64,000 nucleotides of DNA from Bacteroidales bacterium (GTDB taxonomy: Bacteria > Bacteroidota > Bacteroidia > Bacteroidales > WCHB1-69). The notes under the pieces are model-generated. The model worked only from the letters and a program-made list of their open reading frames with translations, was not told the DNA's origin and ran no database searches. The first letter of the stretch is position 1. Every line of letters starts with the position of its first letter. The position numbers and the translations under genes are program-made. The DNA is taken from NCBI GenBank assembly GCA_017525505.1, contig JAFXSR010000017.1:1-64000 (forward strand), read 5' to 3'. Of this stretch, positions 17,956 through 26,974 are shown piece after piece.

Positions 17956-20562
17956 ATGACTTCAACCGAAATCCGTACCGCCTTTTTGGAATTTTTCAAA
18001 TCAAAACAACACCAGATTGTTCCGTCCGCACCCATGGTCATCAAAAACGACCCAACCCTGATGTTCACCAATGCGGGCATGAATCAATTCAAGGATATAT
18101 TTTTGGGTAACTCGCCCATCAGATTCCCTCGTGCCGCCGACTCCCAGAAATGTCTGCGTGTATCGGGCAAACATAACGACTTGGAAGAGGTGGGTCGCGA
18201 CACCTACCATCACACCATGTTCGAAATGCTCGGCAACTGGTCGTTCGGTGACTATTTCAAGAAAGAAGCCATTGACTATGCTTGGGAGTTTCTGACCGAA
18301 GTCATGAAGTTAGACCCCAACAGACTGTATGCCACGGTGTTCCAGGGCGATGAAAAAGACCATACCGAAGCTGATTTGGAGGCCAAGGAATACTGGAAAC
18401 AGCACCTGCCCGAGGAACGTATTCTGTTCGGCAATAAAAAAGACAACTTCTGGGAAATGGGCGATACCGGTCCTTGCGGACCCTGCTCTGAGATACATAT
18501 CGACTTGCGTGACGACAGAGAACGTGCCGCCGTTTCAGGGGCTTCTTTGGTCAATAAAGACAATCCCCTGGTGATTGAAATATGGAATCTCGTGTTCATG
18601 CAGTTCAACCGCATCAACTCAGGAGAACTGCTGCCTTTGGCCCACAAACACGTGGATACCGGCATGGGCTTCGAACGCCTGTGCATGGCCGTTCAGAACA
18701 AAAAATCGAATTATGACACCGACGTGTTCCAGCCACTGATTCAGAAACTGGCACAATTATCGAATACCCAATACGGACAAAAAGAAGAAACCGACATTGC
18801 CTTGCGTGTCATTGCCGACCACCTGCGTGCCGTTTCCTTCGCCATTGCCGATGGCCAGCTGCCCTCCAACACTGGTGCAGGCTATGTTATCCGACGCATT
18901 TTAAGACGAGCCATCCGTTATGGTTTCACCTTCCTGAACATCAAGGAAGCCTTCATTTACACGCTGGTGAAAGACCTGGTAGCACAGATGGGTGCCCAGT
19001 TCCCCGAACTGAAAGCCCAGCAGACGCTTATCGAAAAAGTGATGCAGGAAGAAGAAAATTCCTTCCTCAAAACCTTGGATTCAGGTATTGCCAAATTCGA
19101 GAACTATTGCGCCAAAGCCGGCCAGAACAAGGTCATTGACGGTGCTTTCGCCTTCGAATTGTTCGACACCTACGGCTTCCCCATCGACCTCACCCAGCTG
19201 ATGGCCGAGGAAAAAGGAATGACCGTCGATATGGAAGGCTTCAACAAGGGCTTGGCAGAACAGAAGCAACGCTCCAGAGCCGCCGCAGCCGTGGAAACTG
19301 AGGACTGGATTGAACTAATTCCTGGGGTGGCACAGACTGAATTCGTGGGCTATCACCAGCTGGAATGCGAAGTGAAAGTGGTGAAATTCAGATCCATCAA
19401 AACCAAGGGCAAACAGTTGTTCCAGATCGTGTTGGACAAAACTCCTTTCTATGCCGAAATGGGTGGACAGGTAGGCGATACTGGTGTATTGGAATCTGTG
19501 AACGAGAAAATCAATATCATCAACACCACCAAGGAAAACAACCTCATCATCCATTCCACTACCGCTTTGGCCGACAACATGGAAACGACTTTTGTTGCCA
19601 AGGTAAACATGGAAAAACGTATTGACATCCAAAACAATCACTCGGCCACTCACCTGCTCCATTTTGCTTTGAGGCAAGTGTTGGGCACACATGTGGAACA
19701 GAAAGGATCTCTGGTGGCTGCCGATAGATTCCGCTTCGACTTCTCCCATTTTGCCAAAATGAGCATTGAGGAAATAGAGAAAGTGGAGAAGCTGGTGAAC
19801 CAACTGATTAGAAACAACAATCCCTTGCAAGAATATATTGACACTCCGATTGCCGAAGCCCAGAAAATGGGAGCCATGGCCCTTTTCGGAGAAAAATACG
19901 GCGACAAAGTCCGTGTCATCAAATTCGGTGATTCCATCGAATTATGCGGTGGCACACACACACCCGCCACTGGCAATATCGGCTTGCTCAAAATCGTGTC
20001 CGAAAGTGCCATTGCCGCTGGTGTAAGACGTATTGAGGCCGTGACAGGAGCCGCTGCCGAGGCTTTCATGATGGAAAAACAGCACTTGTATGAGGAATTG
20101 AAGAGCATGCTGGGAACAGATGACATCATGCGTTCCATCGAGAAACTGATGCAGGACTATGACAAGGCCAAGAAAGAAATCGAGCAGTTTGAGAAAGAGA
20201 AAATCAACCAATTCACCAACGAAATCAAGCAGAAAGTCACTGAAATAAACGGCATCCATGTCATTCGTGAGGTGCTCGACATGAACCCCGACGGCATGAA
20301 ACAAGCCGCCTACAATCTGCGTACTTCCATGGAGAAGTTAGCCATTGTTTTCGGCACGAAATATGGCGAGAAACCGAACCTGATTGTCGCTTTGTCTGAT
20401 GACCTGGTAGCTGCCGGATTCAATGCCGGGCAGCTGGTGCGCGAGGCGGGCAAACTCATCCAAGGTGGTGGTGGAGGACAGCCCGGCTTGGCCACTGCCG
20501 GTGGCAAGAACTCCGCTGGCATCGAAGCTGCCGTTGACTTTGTAATTAGCAAATTAGCTTAG
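17956..20562 (+). CDS. alaS: alanyl-tRNA synthetase
   Basis: An 868-residue class II synthetase that charges tRNA-Ala. The aminoacylation domain opens with TSTEIRTAFLEFFKSK. It includes MFTNAGMNQFKDIFLG, CLRVSGKHNDLEEVGRD and MGFERL. The editing domain has the zinc-binding HSATH near residues 562-566 and CGGTHTPATG near 664-673. The C-Ala domain ends with GGGGGQPGLATAGGK near residue 838. Length and order match the family. pyrC starts 4 bp after its stop, so the two are cotranscribed. Its last codons coincide with a TTAGCAAATTAGC word common in this window. Confidence 0.97.
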   Translation: MTSTEIRTAFLEFFKSKQHQIVPSAPMVIKNDPTLMFTNAGMNQFKDIFLGNSPIRFPRAADSQKCLRVSGKHNDLEEVGRDTYHHTMFEMLGNWSFGDYFKKEAIDYAWEFLTEVMKLDPNRLYATVFQGDEKDHTEADLEAKEYWKQHLPEERILFGNKKDNFWEMGDTGPCGPCSEIHIDLRDDRERAAVSGASLVNKDNPLVIEIWNLVFMQFNRINSGELLPLAHKHVDTGMGFERLCMAVQNKKSNYDTDVFQPLIQKLAQLSNTQYGQKEETDIALRVIADHLRAVSFAIADGQLPSNTGAGYVIRRILRRAIRYGFTFLNIKEAFIYTLVKDLVAQMGAQFPELKAQQTLIEKVMQEEENSFLKTLDSGIAKFENYCAKAGQNKVIDGAFAFELFDTYGFPIDLTQLMAEEKGMTVDMEGFNKGLAEQKQRSRAAAAVETEDWIELIPGVAQTEFVGYHQLECEVKVVKFRSIKTKGKQLFQIVLDKTPFYAEMGGQVGDTGVLESVNEKINIINTTKENNLIIHSTTALADNMETTFVAKVNMEKRIDIQNNHSATHLLHFALRQVLGTHVEQKGSLVAADRFRFDFSHFAKMSIEEIEKVEKLVNQLIRNNNPLQEYIDTPIAEAQKMGAMALFGEKYGDKVRVIKFGDSIELCGGTHTPATGNIGLLKIVSESAIAAGVRRIEAVTGAAAEAFMMEKQHLYEELKSMLGTDDIMRSIEKLMQDYDKAKKEIEQFEKEKINQFTNEIKQKVTEINGIHVIREVLDMNPDGMKQAAYNLRTSMEKLAIVFGTKYGEKPNLIVALSDDLVAAGFNAGQLVREAGKLIQGGGGGQPGLATAGGKNSAGIEAAVDFVISKLA

Positions 20563-20566
20563 CGAC

Positions 20567-21925
20567 ATGAACTATTACATCAAAAACGCCACTATAATTA
20601 ATGAAGGCGAGACATTTGAGGCCGATGTTTGTATCGCCAATGGAAAAATTGCCAAGATTGTCCGCAAGGGTGAGTTTTTTGAGGCAGGCAGCACTCATGT
20701 CATTGATGCCAAAGGGAAATACCTGATTCCTGGCATCATTGACGAGCACGTGCATTTTCGGGAACCGGGACTGACACAAAAAGCCGACATCTACACCGAA
20801 AGCCGCGCAGCCGTGGCTGGAGGCGTGACTTCCTTTATGGATATGCCCAACACGGTGCCGCAAACCGTGAACCAAGAGCTGTTACAACAGAAATTCGACC
20901 TTGCTGCTGAGAAGTCGCTAGCCTATTATTCCTTTTATATTGGCGCCACCAACGACAACCTTGCTGAAATCGCCAAAATTAATCCTAAAGAGATTTGTGG
21001 TGTCAAATTATTTATGGGCTCCAGCACCGGCAATATGCTGGTGGATAAGGCCGACACCTTGGAAACCCTTTTCCAAGAAGCACCCTGTCTTATTGCAGCC
21101 CATTGCGAAGACGAGGAGATTATCAAACAAAATACACAGCATTATAAAGAACTGGCAGGAAAAGGAGAAATCGCTCCCGATGCCTGTATTCATCCCTTAG
21201 TGCGCTCGGCGGAAGCCTGCTACAAATCATCGGCCAAAGCAGTGGAACTGGCGGAAAAAACCGGTGCCAGACTGCATATTATGCACATTTCCACGGCTAA
21301 AGAATTACAACTTTTCAGAAAAGATATACCTTTGGAAGAGAAGAAAATCACCGCCGAAACCTGTCCTCATTACCTTTTCTTCAACGAGGAGGACTACAAG
21401 CGGAAAGGCTTTGCCATCAAATGCAATCCCGCCATCAAGGCGAAAGAGGACCAACAAGCCTTGCTACAAGCCCTGATGACTGGACAGATAGACACCATCG
21501 GCACCGACCATGCCCCGCATCTATGGGAAGAGAAATCTACCGGCAATTACTTCACCTCCAAGTCGGGTTTCCCCTCCATACAGCACTCTTCGGGTATTAT
21601 GATGGAACTATGCCGACAAGGATATTTGTCGCTACTCCAACTTGTGAAATTAATGTGCCACAACCCCGCCCTACTTTATCAAATCGACCGGAGAGGCTTT
21701 ATCAGAGAAGGGTATCATGCCGATTTGGTGCTCATTAATCCCAATGCCAGCCACCCCATCCACAACGAGGAGGTCCACTACAAATGCGGCTGGACCCCCT
21801 ACGACGGCACAATCCTTCACTCCCAAATCACTCACACCTTTGTCAACGGCAACTTAGTGTTCGAAAACGGTATTTTCCACGAAGAAGACAAAGGTAAAAA
21901 ACTGGAATTTAATCTAAAACCTTAA
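20567..21925 (+). CDS. pyrC: dihydroorotase (class I)
   Basis: A 452-residue amidohydrolase. HVHFREPG (residues 61-68) supplies two metal-binding histidines. GVKLFMG near residue 146 carries the expected carbamylated lysine. IAAHCEDE and LHIMHIST supply further histidines, and IGTDHAPH near residue 308 the catalytic aspartate. This pattern distinguishes dihydroorotase from allantoinase only moderately, but the overall sequence is that of Bacteroidota PyrC. It closes carbamoyl-aspartate to dihydroorotate in pyrimidine synthesis. It follows alaS by 4 bp. Confidence 0.92.
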   Translation: MNYYIKNATIINEGETFEADVCIANGKIAKIVRKGEFFEAGSTHVIDAKGKYLIPGIIDEHVHFREPGLTQKADIYTESRAAVAGGVTSFMDMPNTVPQTVNQELLQQKFDLAAEKSLAYYSFYIGATNDNLAEIAKINPKEICGVKLFMGSSTGNMLVDKADTLETLFQEAPCLIAAHCEDEEIIKQNTQHYKELAGKGEIAPDACIHPLVRSAEACYKSSAKAVELAEKTGARLHIMHISTAKELQLFRKDIPLEEKKITAETCPHYLFFNEEDYKRKGFAIKCNPAIKAKEDQQALLQALMTGQIDTIGTDHAPHLWEEKSTGNYFTSKSGFPSIQHSSGIMMELCRQGYLSLLQLVKLMCHNPALLYQIDRRGFIREGYHADLVLINPNASHPIHNEEVHYKCGWTPYDGTILHSQITHTFVNGNLVFENGIFHEEDKGKKLEFNLKP

Positions 21926-21963
21926 AAATTTGCATTTTTCGCACTCCAAATCATAATTTTTCG

Positions 21964-21971
21964 TATCTTTG
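21964..21971 (+). promoter_or_regulatory. -7 promoter box for the hypB operon
   Basis: TATCTTTG lies 44 bp before hypB. It is the only clear -7 box before the whole hypB-DUF5692 run, suggesting one transcript. Confidence 0.6.
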
Positions 21972-22015
21972 CCGAAATCTCATAAGAAATTCCTTCATGA
22001 GTAAATTTCGGTATT

Positions 22016-22693
22016 ATGAACGAAGTAAAAGTCATCGAAATAAAAAAGAGCGTTTTTGCGGAAAATGAAAAGGATGCGGATGCGTTGCGACAGGAACTGA
22101 AAAGCAAAGGAGTATTTCTTCTCAACCTGATGTCGTCACCTGGCAGCGGCAAAACCACCACCCTTATCCAGCTGATTAACAAGATTAAAGACAAAGTACG
22201 CATTGCTGTAATGGAAGCCGACATTGACAGCGATGTGGACGCTGTCAAAATCAAAAAGGCCACTGGTGTTCCCTCCATCCAACTCCATACTGGCGGCATG
22301 TGCCACCTTGATGCGGAAATGACCCGCCAAGGAATAGACAACCTCGACCTCAACGAAGTGGACCTTGTCATCCTTGAAAATGTCGGAAATCTTGTGTGCC
22401 CTGCCGAATTCGACACTGGCAGCTGCCGCAACGCAATGATTCTCTCTGTTCCGGAAGGCGACGACAAACCCCTGAAATATCCTCTCATGTTCACGGTCTG
22501 CGACCTTGTCATTGTCAACAAAACCGACGTAATGCCTTATTTCGACTTCGACTTGGAACGTTGCAAAACCAATATCCACCAACGTAATCCCAAAGCAGAA
22601 GTCATCCCCATCAGTGCCAAAACCGGCGACGGCATCGACCGCCTAGCCACATGGCTCCTGCAAGAAGTGAATGTTGATAAGCTTCGCTGTTAG
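22016..22693 (+). CDS. hypB: HypB-type nickel-insertion GTPase
   Basis: A 225-residue SIMIBI GTPase. P-loop SSPGSGKTT (residues 40-48), switch EADIDSDVD, metal site GGMCHLDA (Cys/His near 96-97) with LVCPAEFDTG (Cys near 128), and NKTD for guanine specificity. HypB delivers nickel with HypA to [NiFe] hydrogenase or to other nickel enzymes. No hydrogenase subunits are in the window. Its last residues (KLRC) and its TAG stop are encoded by the first unit of a mini-hairpin array that starts inside the gene, so the native C-terminus may have been altered by repeat insertion. Confidence 0.93.
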   Translation: MNEVKVIEIKKSVFAENEKDADALRQELKSKGVFLLNLMSSPGSGKTTTLIQLINKIKDKVRIAVMEADIDSDVDAVKIKKATGVPSIQLHTGGMCHLDAEMTRQGIDNLDLNEVDLVILENVGNLVCPAEFDTGSCRNAMILSVPEGDDKPLKYPLMFTVCDLVIVNKTDVMPYFDFDLERCKTNIHQRNPKAEVIPISAKTGDGIDRLATWLLQEVNVDKLRC

Positions 22694-22733
22694 TAATTTC
22701 ATGTTAGTTACTTCGTGTTGATTAGTAAATGTT
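22680..22733 (+). repeat. mini-hairpin array B1 (GTTAGTN spacers)
   Basis: Units: AGC-TTC-GCT, GTTAGTA, AT-TTC-AT, GTTAGTT, AC-TTC-GT, GTTGATT, AGTAAAT. Each unit is a 2-3 bp stem around TTC followed by a 7-nt spacer. The array contains the hypB stop and ends at the next gene's ATG. Confidence 0.75.
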
Positions 22734-23176
22734 ATGAAAATTTATAATTTTGAAGATTTAGTGGTATGGCAATTGGCAAGAGAACTTGTCAAAGACATTT
22801 ATGCCCAATTTGCGGCAAGTAAGGATTTTGGCTTTAACAATCAGATTCAGCGTGCTGTAATTTCTGTAATGAATAACATTGCGAGGGCTTTGATAAGAGT
22901 AAGAATTCAAAAGACAATAAGCAACTTTTAAGTTATCTAAACATATCCTATGGTTCTTGTGGAGAGGTGAAAAGTATGTTGTATGTAGCGGAAGATTTAG
23001 GATATATTAATGATGAAACAGCCAAATCCTTACGCGAACAATGTACAAATTTATCTATAAAAATCACTTCATTCATGTCTAAATTTCACGAATACGACAC
23101 AAAAAAAAACAACAGCGAAGCTTATCAACATGAAATAACTAACACGAAGTTCACCAACACGAAGTCACTAACATAA
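22734..23176 (+). pseudogene. four-helix bundle (S23/23S rRNA intervening-sequence) protein, frameshifted
   Basis: The first frame (MKIYNFEDLVVWQLARELV ... VISVMNNIA) is the S23 family N-terminus. The conserved continuation (EGFDKS..., then LNISYGSCGEVKSMLYVAEDLGYI) is found in the +1 frame from base 22883. One missing base between 22882 and 22883 (GC-GAG) restores a single protein of about 147 residues with the family's NIAEGF motif. The tail after FHEYDTKKNN is encoded by array B2, so it is not native. Family members form small pentameric bundles of unclear function. The gene is inserted between hypB and the oxidoreductase, flanked by arrays in opposite orientation. Confidence 0.8.
23111..23174 (-). 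repeat. mini-hairpin array B2 (opposite orientation)
   Basis: Reverse-complement form of B1: AGC-GAA-GCT, TATCAAC, AT-GAA-AT, AACTAAC, AC-GAA-GT, TCACCAAC, AC-GAA-GT, CACTAAC, AT. With B1 it forms an interrupted inverted repeat around the S23-type gene. Confidence 0.75.
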
Positions 23177-23189
23177 AAATTATACTTGT

Positions 23190-26051
23190 ATGCCCGAAAT
23201 GTCGAACAAGTTTGTCCCAAAACACAAAGGCGACAAAAATCCGAACCCCAAACTACTCAAATTCGTCCGCCACGTAACGGACCGTATCCCCGGAAAAATC
23301 AAGATGACCACCGATGCTCCTGAATATTGGGGGCTCGCCTGCATCTTCGAAGACGAAATGGATGCCGTAACACGCGAAGCCGCACTGGATCTGCTTTTAG
23401 ACATGCTTCCCGGCAATTTCTTCCGGGTGCGTGAGCATCACACTTATGCCAAACTGCATGAAATGAATGCCCAGAAGCATTATACTCCAGATGACAAGTC
23501 CCTTGATGAGCTGCTTGACCTGATGGCCCGTCTGGGTGTCATGGAGTACGATTATGGAGACAAATACACCAAAAATGGTCCTGTTCCTGGTACAACATAC
23601 AAAAGGGAAGACCGTATCTACTGGGTTCCCATGTTCGTTCCAGGCAGTGCCGAATATACCAATATGAACGAGGAATTAATGAAGAAACATCCCGAATTGG
23701 GCATGTTCTTCGAACGCATGACCTTCCTCCCGCTGGAGAAAATCACCCCCATGGTACCCATGGGTGGCAGTGGTATTGGCATGCACGTAATTCCAGTGGA
23801 AAAGGCCATCTCCATGGAGAATCAATCCATCGACATCGAACACATCTCCTACTGGCTCAAACGCTATGAGGGTCACCTCGCTGTAGGAATCTGCTCATGC
23901 CGCATCGGACGTAAACAGTTGGACGAGGGTTGTGCGGACGATTATCACGACTGGTGCATTGGCGTAGGCGACATGGCAGAATACCTGGTTGAGACAAACC
24001 GCGGTCACTATATCACCTACGATGAATGCATGGCTATCTTAAAAAAGGCTGAAGACCATGGTTTTGTACACCAGATCACCAATATAGACGGAGAAGGGAA
24101 GATTTTCGCCATTTGCAACTGTAACGTAAAGATTTGCAATGCTTTACGCACCTCACAGCTCTTTAACACCCCCAATATGTCGCGTAGCGCATACGTGGCT
24201 AAAGTTGACCCAAAGAATTGTGTGGCCTGTGGCCGCTGCGTGGAATACTGTCCTGCCGGGGCGGTCCGTCTCGGCCAAAAACTCTGTACCAAACACGGTG
24301 AACAGACTTATCCGAAACAAGAATTGCCTGACGCCACCAAATGGGGCCCACACAAATGGGACGAAGATTACCGCGACAAGAACCGCATCAATTGTTATCC
24401 TACAGGTACAGCACCATGCAAAACCGCCTGTCCGGCTCATATCGCCGTACAAGGTTACCTGAAAAAAGCCGCCGAAGGCAAATATACTGAGGCTTTGGAG
24501 TTAATCAAGCGCGAGAACCCCTTCCCTGCAGTTTGTGGCCGCGTATGCAACCGTCGCTGCGAGGACGCCTGTACCCGTGGCACCATCGACCAACCCATCG
24601 CTATCGATGCCGTGAAAAAATTCATTGCTGAACAAGACTTAAAAGCTGAAACGCGTTTTGTGCCAGAAGTGAACATCTGCTCCAATGTGAAAGACCACTG
24701 GGAAGAAAAAATCGCCATCATCGGTGGCGGTCCTGCCGGTCTGAGCTGTGCCTACTATCTCGCCACCATGGGCTACAAACCCACCGTGTTCGAGAAAAAC
24801 GACATCCCTGGTGGTATGCTGCAGTATGGCATCCCGTCATACAAACTCGACAAAGCTGTTATTAAGGCTGAAATCGACATCATGCGCGAAATCGGAGTGG
24901 ATATACATACTGGAGTGGAAGTGGGCAAAGACATCACCATCCAGCAACTGCGCGAACAAGGCTACAAGGGCTTCTATGTGGCCATCGGATGTCAAGGAGG
25001 CAAATTACCAGGTATCTCCGGAGAAAACCTCGAAGGCACCATTACGGCTATTGACTATCTTCACTATGCCAATTGTGGAAATGTGGATGTAAATATGAAC
25101 GACCATGCGTCTCTACAAACGACCAATAAAAAAGTTGTTGTCGTTGGTGGCGGCAATGTGGCTATCGATGCAGCCCGTGTAGCCAAACGCAATGGCGCTT
25201 CGGAAGTCACTATGCTTTCGCTGGAAACTGAAGACATTATGCCAGCCTCCTTAGAGGAACGCAGTGAAGCCCGTGAAGACGGTGTGGTCATCAACCCCGG
25301 CTGGGGACCGAAGGAAGTACTCGGCACCGATAAAGTCACCGGCATTGTCTTCAAGAAATGTACTTCTGTATATGATGCGGAACACCGTTTCTCCCCACAA
25401 TACGATGAAAATGAAACCATCACGTTAGATGCTGACATGGTCATTTTCGCCATCGGTCAGACTGTAATTCTGAAAGACCTGCTGAAGGATACCAAAGTTG
25501 AATTTATCCGTGGTGTATATCCTGTTGCCGACAAGTTGACCTATCAAACCGCCGAAGAGGACATCTTCGTGGGTGGAGACTGCTTCACGGGACCGAAATT
25601 CGCCATCGACGCCATCGCCGCTGGTCATGAAGCTGCCGAAAGCCTGCACCGTTACGTACAGCACGGCCATTTGACCATCGGACGCAACCGCCGCGATTTC
25701 ATTGAGCTGGATAAGGACGACATCGTGGTGGAAAACTACGACAATTCATCCCGTCAGGTTGAAGGTATGCGCAAGGCGGAAACACCGTTTAGCGAATACA
25801 TGCAGACTCTCACCGAAGAACAAGTCCGCACCGAAACAGCGCGCTGCCTTTCTTGTGGAGCCTCAGTGGTAGATACCAACCGCTGCATAGGTTGTGGCAT
25901 CTGCACCACAAAATGCGCTTTCGACGCCATCCATCTCTTCCGCGACAACCCCGATGCAAGTATCATGCGTACCTCCGAAGACAAGTTCGGTGGCATCCTG
26001 CCATACATGCTCAAACGCACTGGCAAGATTGTATTCAAAAGCAAAAGTTGA
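23190..26051 (+). CDS. large FeS/FAD NAD(P)-binding oxidoreductase (GltD-like fused to ferredoxin domains)
   Basis: A 953-residue multidomain redox protein. Residues 1 to about 330 are a Cys-containing region of unknown type (ICSCRIG near 232, ICNCNVKIC near 311). A 4Fe-4S motif CVACGRCVEYCP sits near 343. A GltD-type N-terminal cluster domain follows (CKTACPAHIAVQGYL; VCGRVCNRRCEDAC). The FAD motif IAIIGGGPAGLSCAYYL is near 507, the NAD(P) motif VVVVGGGNVAIDAARV near 648, and GGDCFTGP near 790. A last ferredoxin motif CIGCGICTTKC is near 898. It presumably moves electrons between NAD(P)H, flavin and several clusters in the cytosol. The partner and reaction are unknown. Its hypA/hypB neighbours suggest a nickel-linked process. 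Confidence 0.85.
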   Translation: MPEMSNKFVPKHKGDKNPNPKLLKFVRHVTDRIPGKIKMTTDAPEYWGLACIFEDEMDAVTREAALDLLLDMLPGNFFRVREHHTYAKLHEMNAQKHYTPDDKSLDELLDLMARLGVMEYDYGDKYTKNGPVPGTTYKREDRIYWVPMFVPGSAEYTNMNEELMKKHPELGMFFERMTFLPLEKITPMVPMGGSGIGMHVIPVEKAISMENQSIDIEHISYWLKRYEGHLAVGICSCRIGRKQLDEGCADDYHDWCIGVGDMAEYLVETNRGHYITYDECMAILKKAEDHGFVHQITNIDGEGKIFAICNCNVKICNALRTSQLFNTPNMSRSAYVAKVDPKNCVACGRCVEYCPAGAVRLGQKLCTKHGEQTYPKQELPDATKWGPHKWDEDYRDKNRINCYPTGTAPCKTACPAHIAVQGYLKKAAEGKYTEALELIKRENPFPAVCGRVCNRRCEDACTRGTIDQPIAIDAVKKFIAEQDLKAETRFVPEVNICSNVKDHWEEKIAIIGGGPAGLSCAYYLATMGYKPTVFEKNDIPGGMLQYGIPSYKLDKAVIKAEIDIMREIGVDIHTGVEVGKDITIQQLREQGYKGFYVAIGCQGGKLPGISGENLEGTITAIDYLHYANCGNVDVNMNDHASLQTTNKKVVVVGGGNVAIDAARVAKRNGASEVTMLSLETEDIMPASLEERSEAREDGVVINPGWGPKEVLGTDKVTGIVFKKCTSVYDAEHRFSPQYDENETITLDADMVIFAIGQTVILKDLLKDTKVEFIRGVYPVADKLTYQTAEEDIFVGGDCFTGPKFAIDAIAAGHEAAESLHRYVQHGHLTIGRNRRDFIELDKDDIVVENYDNSSRQVEGMRKAETPFSEYMQTLTEEQVRTETARCLSCGASVVDTNRCIGCGICTTKCAFDAIHLFRDNPDASIMRTSEDKFGGILPYMLKRTGKIVFKSKS

Positions 26052-26152
26052 TGAGCCTGAGGCTGTTAATGAGCTACGCTGTTAATGAGTAAATGTTAAC
26101 ACGAAGTAACTAACACGAAGTCATCCACTTAAAATAACCAACACGAAGTGAA
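26052..26152 (+). repeat. mini-hairpin array B3 (two halves in opposite orientation)
   Basis: First half: AGCC-TGA-GGCT, GTTAATG, AGC-TAC-GCT, GTTAATG, AGTAAAT. Second half: three AC-GAA-GT units separated by AACTAAC and a longer spacer, running up to hypA. The halves have the same spacer read in opposite directions. Confidence 0.75.
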
Positions 26153-26153
26153 T

Positions 26154-26495
26154 ATGCACGAATTAGGAATCGTCTTCTACATCATCCGGGATGTCAAGCA
26201 AGTGGCGGAGGATAACCACGTGGATCATATTTCCACAGTGGTCATGGACATCGGTGAGGTTTCCACCGTAGTGCCGCATTTGCTTACCGACTGCTGGCGC
26301 TGGGCAGCTGACAAGGAGCCCCTATTGCAAGGCTGTGAGCTGCAATGTAATACGATTCCAGCCGTCACCTGGTGCGACGAATGCAAGCGGGAATACGAAA
26401 CCGTCAAATACGGCAAAACATGTCCCCATTGCAACAGTGACAACACTTGGTTACTACACGGCAATGAAGTGGAAATCAACAGTATCGTGGTGTGA
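26154..26495 (+). CDS. hypA: HypA-type nickel metallochaperone
   Basis: The start is placed at the ATG at 26154 rather than the GTG at 26148, because HypA needs Met-His-Glu at its N-terminus for nickel binding (MHELGIV). The 113-residue protein has the zinc site CDEC ... CPHC (residues about 71-92) and VVMDIGEVSTVVP in the core. HypA passes nickel with HypB to hydrogenase or urease-type enzymes. No nickel enzyme is encoded nearby, so its client must be elsewhere or be a protein of this operon. Confidence 0.9.
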   Translation: MHELGIVFYIIRDVKQVAEDNHVDHISTVVMDIGEVSTVVPHLLTDCWRWAADKEPLLQGCELQCNTIPAVTWCDECKREYETVKYGKTCPHCNSDNTWLLHGNEVEINSIVV

Positions 26496-26524
26496 AACAA
26501 ATAATTGTTAGCAACCATACTCTT

Positions 26525-26575
26525 CTACACGAAGTCAACAACAATAAAGTTCAATAATACAAAGTCATAAACAAA
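26525..26575 (+). repeat. degenerate mini-hairpin array B4
   Basis: Units AC-GAA-GT, CAACAAC, AATAAAGT, TCAATAAT, AC-AAA-GT, CATAAAC: a weaker version of arrays B1-B3, again in the gap between two genes of the same run. Confidence 0.45.
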
Positions 26576-26587
26576 AAATCTAAAAAT

Positions 26588-26947
26588 ATGTCTTGTTTTT
26601 TAGTTCCCTTAACCGAAGCGATAGCGACAAGCACCTATCGCCAACTGAACAAAAATTCCATAGAGAATTCAACATCATCCCTGAAACGGAACATTCCCAC
26701 ATTGGAGAAGATGTTATGGGGCGGCTCATTGATGCTCGTCGTTGACCATGCCATCAACGGCGAACTCAGCTTACAGTTTCCCTTTTTCACCGCACTGAGT
26801 GCTGAAGGCGGTTTCCAGATCATGTTACGTGAAATGCTCACCGTGGGAGTCCCCATGGCCTTGGTCCTAACCGCAGCATGGGCCATCTACGCACTTGTGA
26901 AAGAACGCAAAACAAATAAACAAACAATTCAACAAATAAATAACTAA
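26588..26947 (+). CDS. small membrane protein of unknown function
   Basis: A 119-residue protein beginning MSCFLVPLTEAI. Two hydrophobic helices are seen: about 42-55 (MLWGGSLMLVVDHAI) and about 84-104 (VGVPMALVLTAAWAIYALV), separated by a short loop. A Lys/Asn/Gln-rich tail is partly encoded by the CAAC-type leader repeat of the next gene. I know of no named family, although similar proteins appear to accompany DUF5692 genes. It lies between hypA and the polytopic membrane protein, which suggests a subunit or assembly factor for the latter. Confidence 0.7.
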   Translation: MSCFLVPLTEAIATSTYRQLNKNSIENSTSSLKRNIPTLEKMLWGGSLMLVVDHAINGELSLQFPFFTALSAEGGFQIMLREMLTVGVPMALVLTAAWAIYALVKERKTNKQTIQQINN

Positions 26948-26974
26948 ACAAATCAACAATTAAACTATTAAACT
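26909..26974 (+). repeat. CAAC/AAAC-rich low-complexity leader
   Basis: AACAAATAAACAAACAATTC-type words repeat every 8-10 bp up to the DUF5692 start codon and overlap the end of the previous gene. A similar tract precedes alaS. Confidence 0.5.

Noticed and set aside
25100-25125. Half of a GTAGAGACG palindrome (ATGCGTCTCTACA) inside the oxidoreductase gene
   Set aside because: Only one arm is present and the reading frame is unaffected; chance similarity is likely.
22680-26152. CRISPR array or classical tandem repeat
   Set aside because: Units are 14-16 bp with variable stems and no 25-40 bp repeats or unique spacers; no cas genes are nearby.
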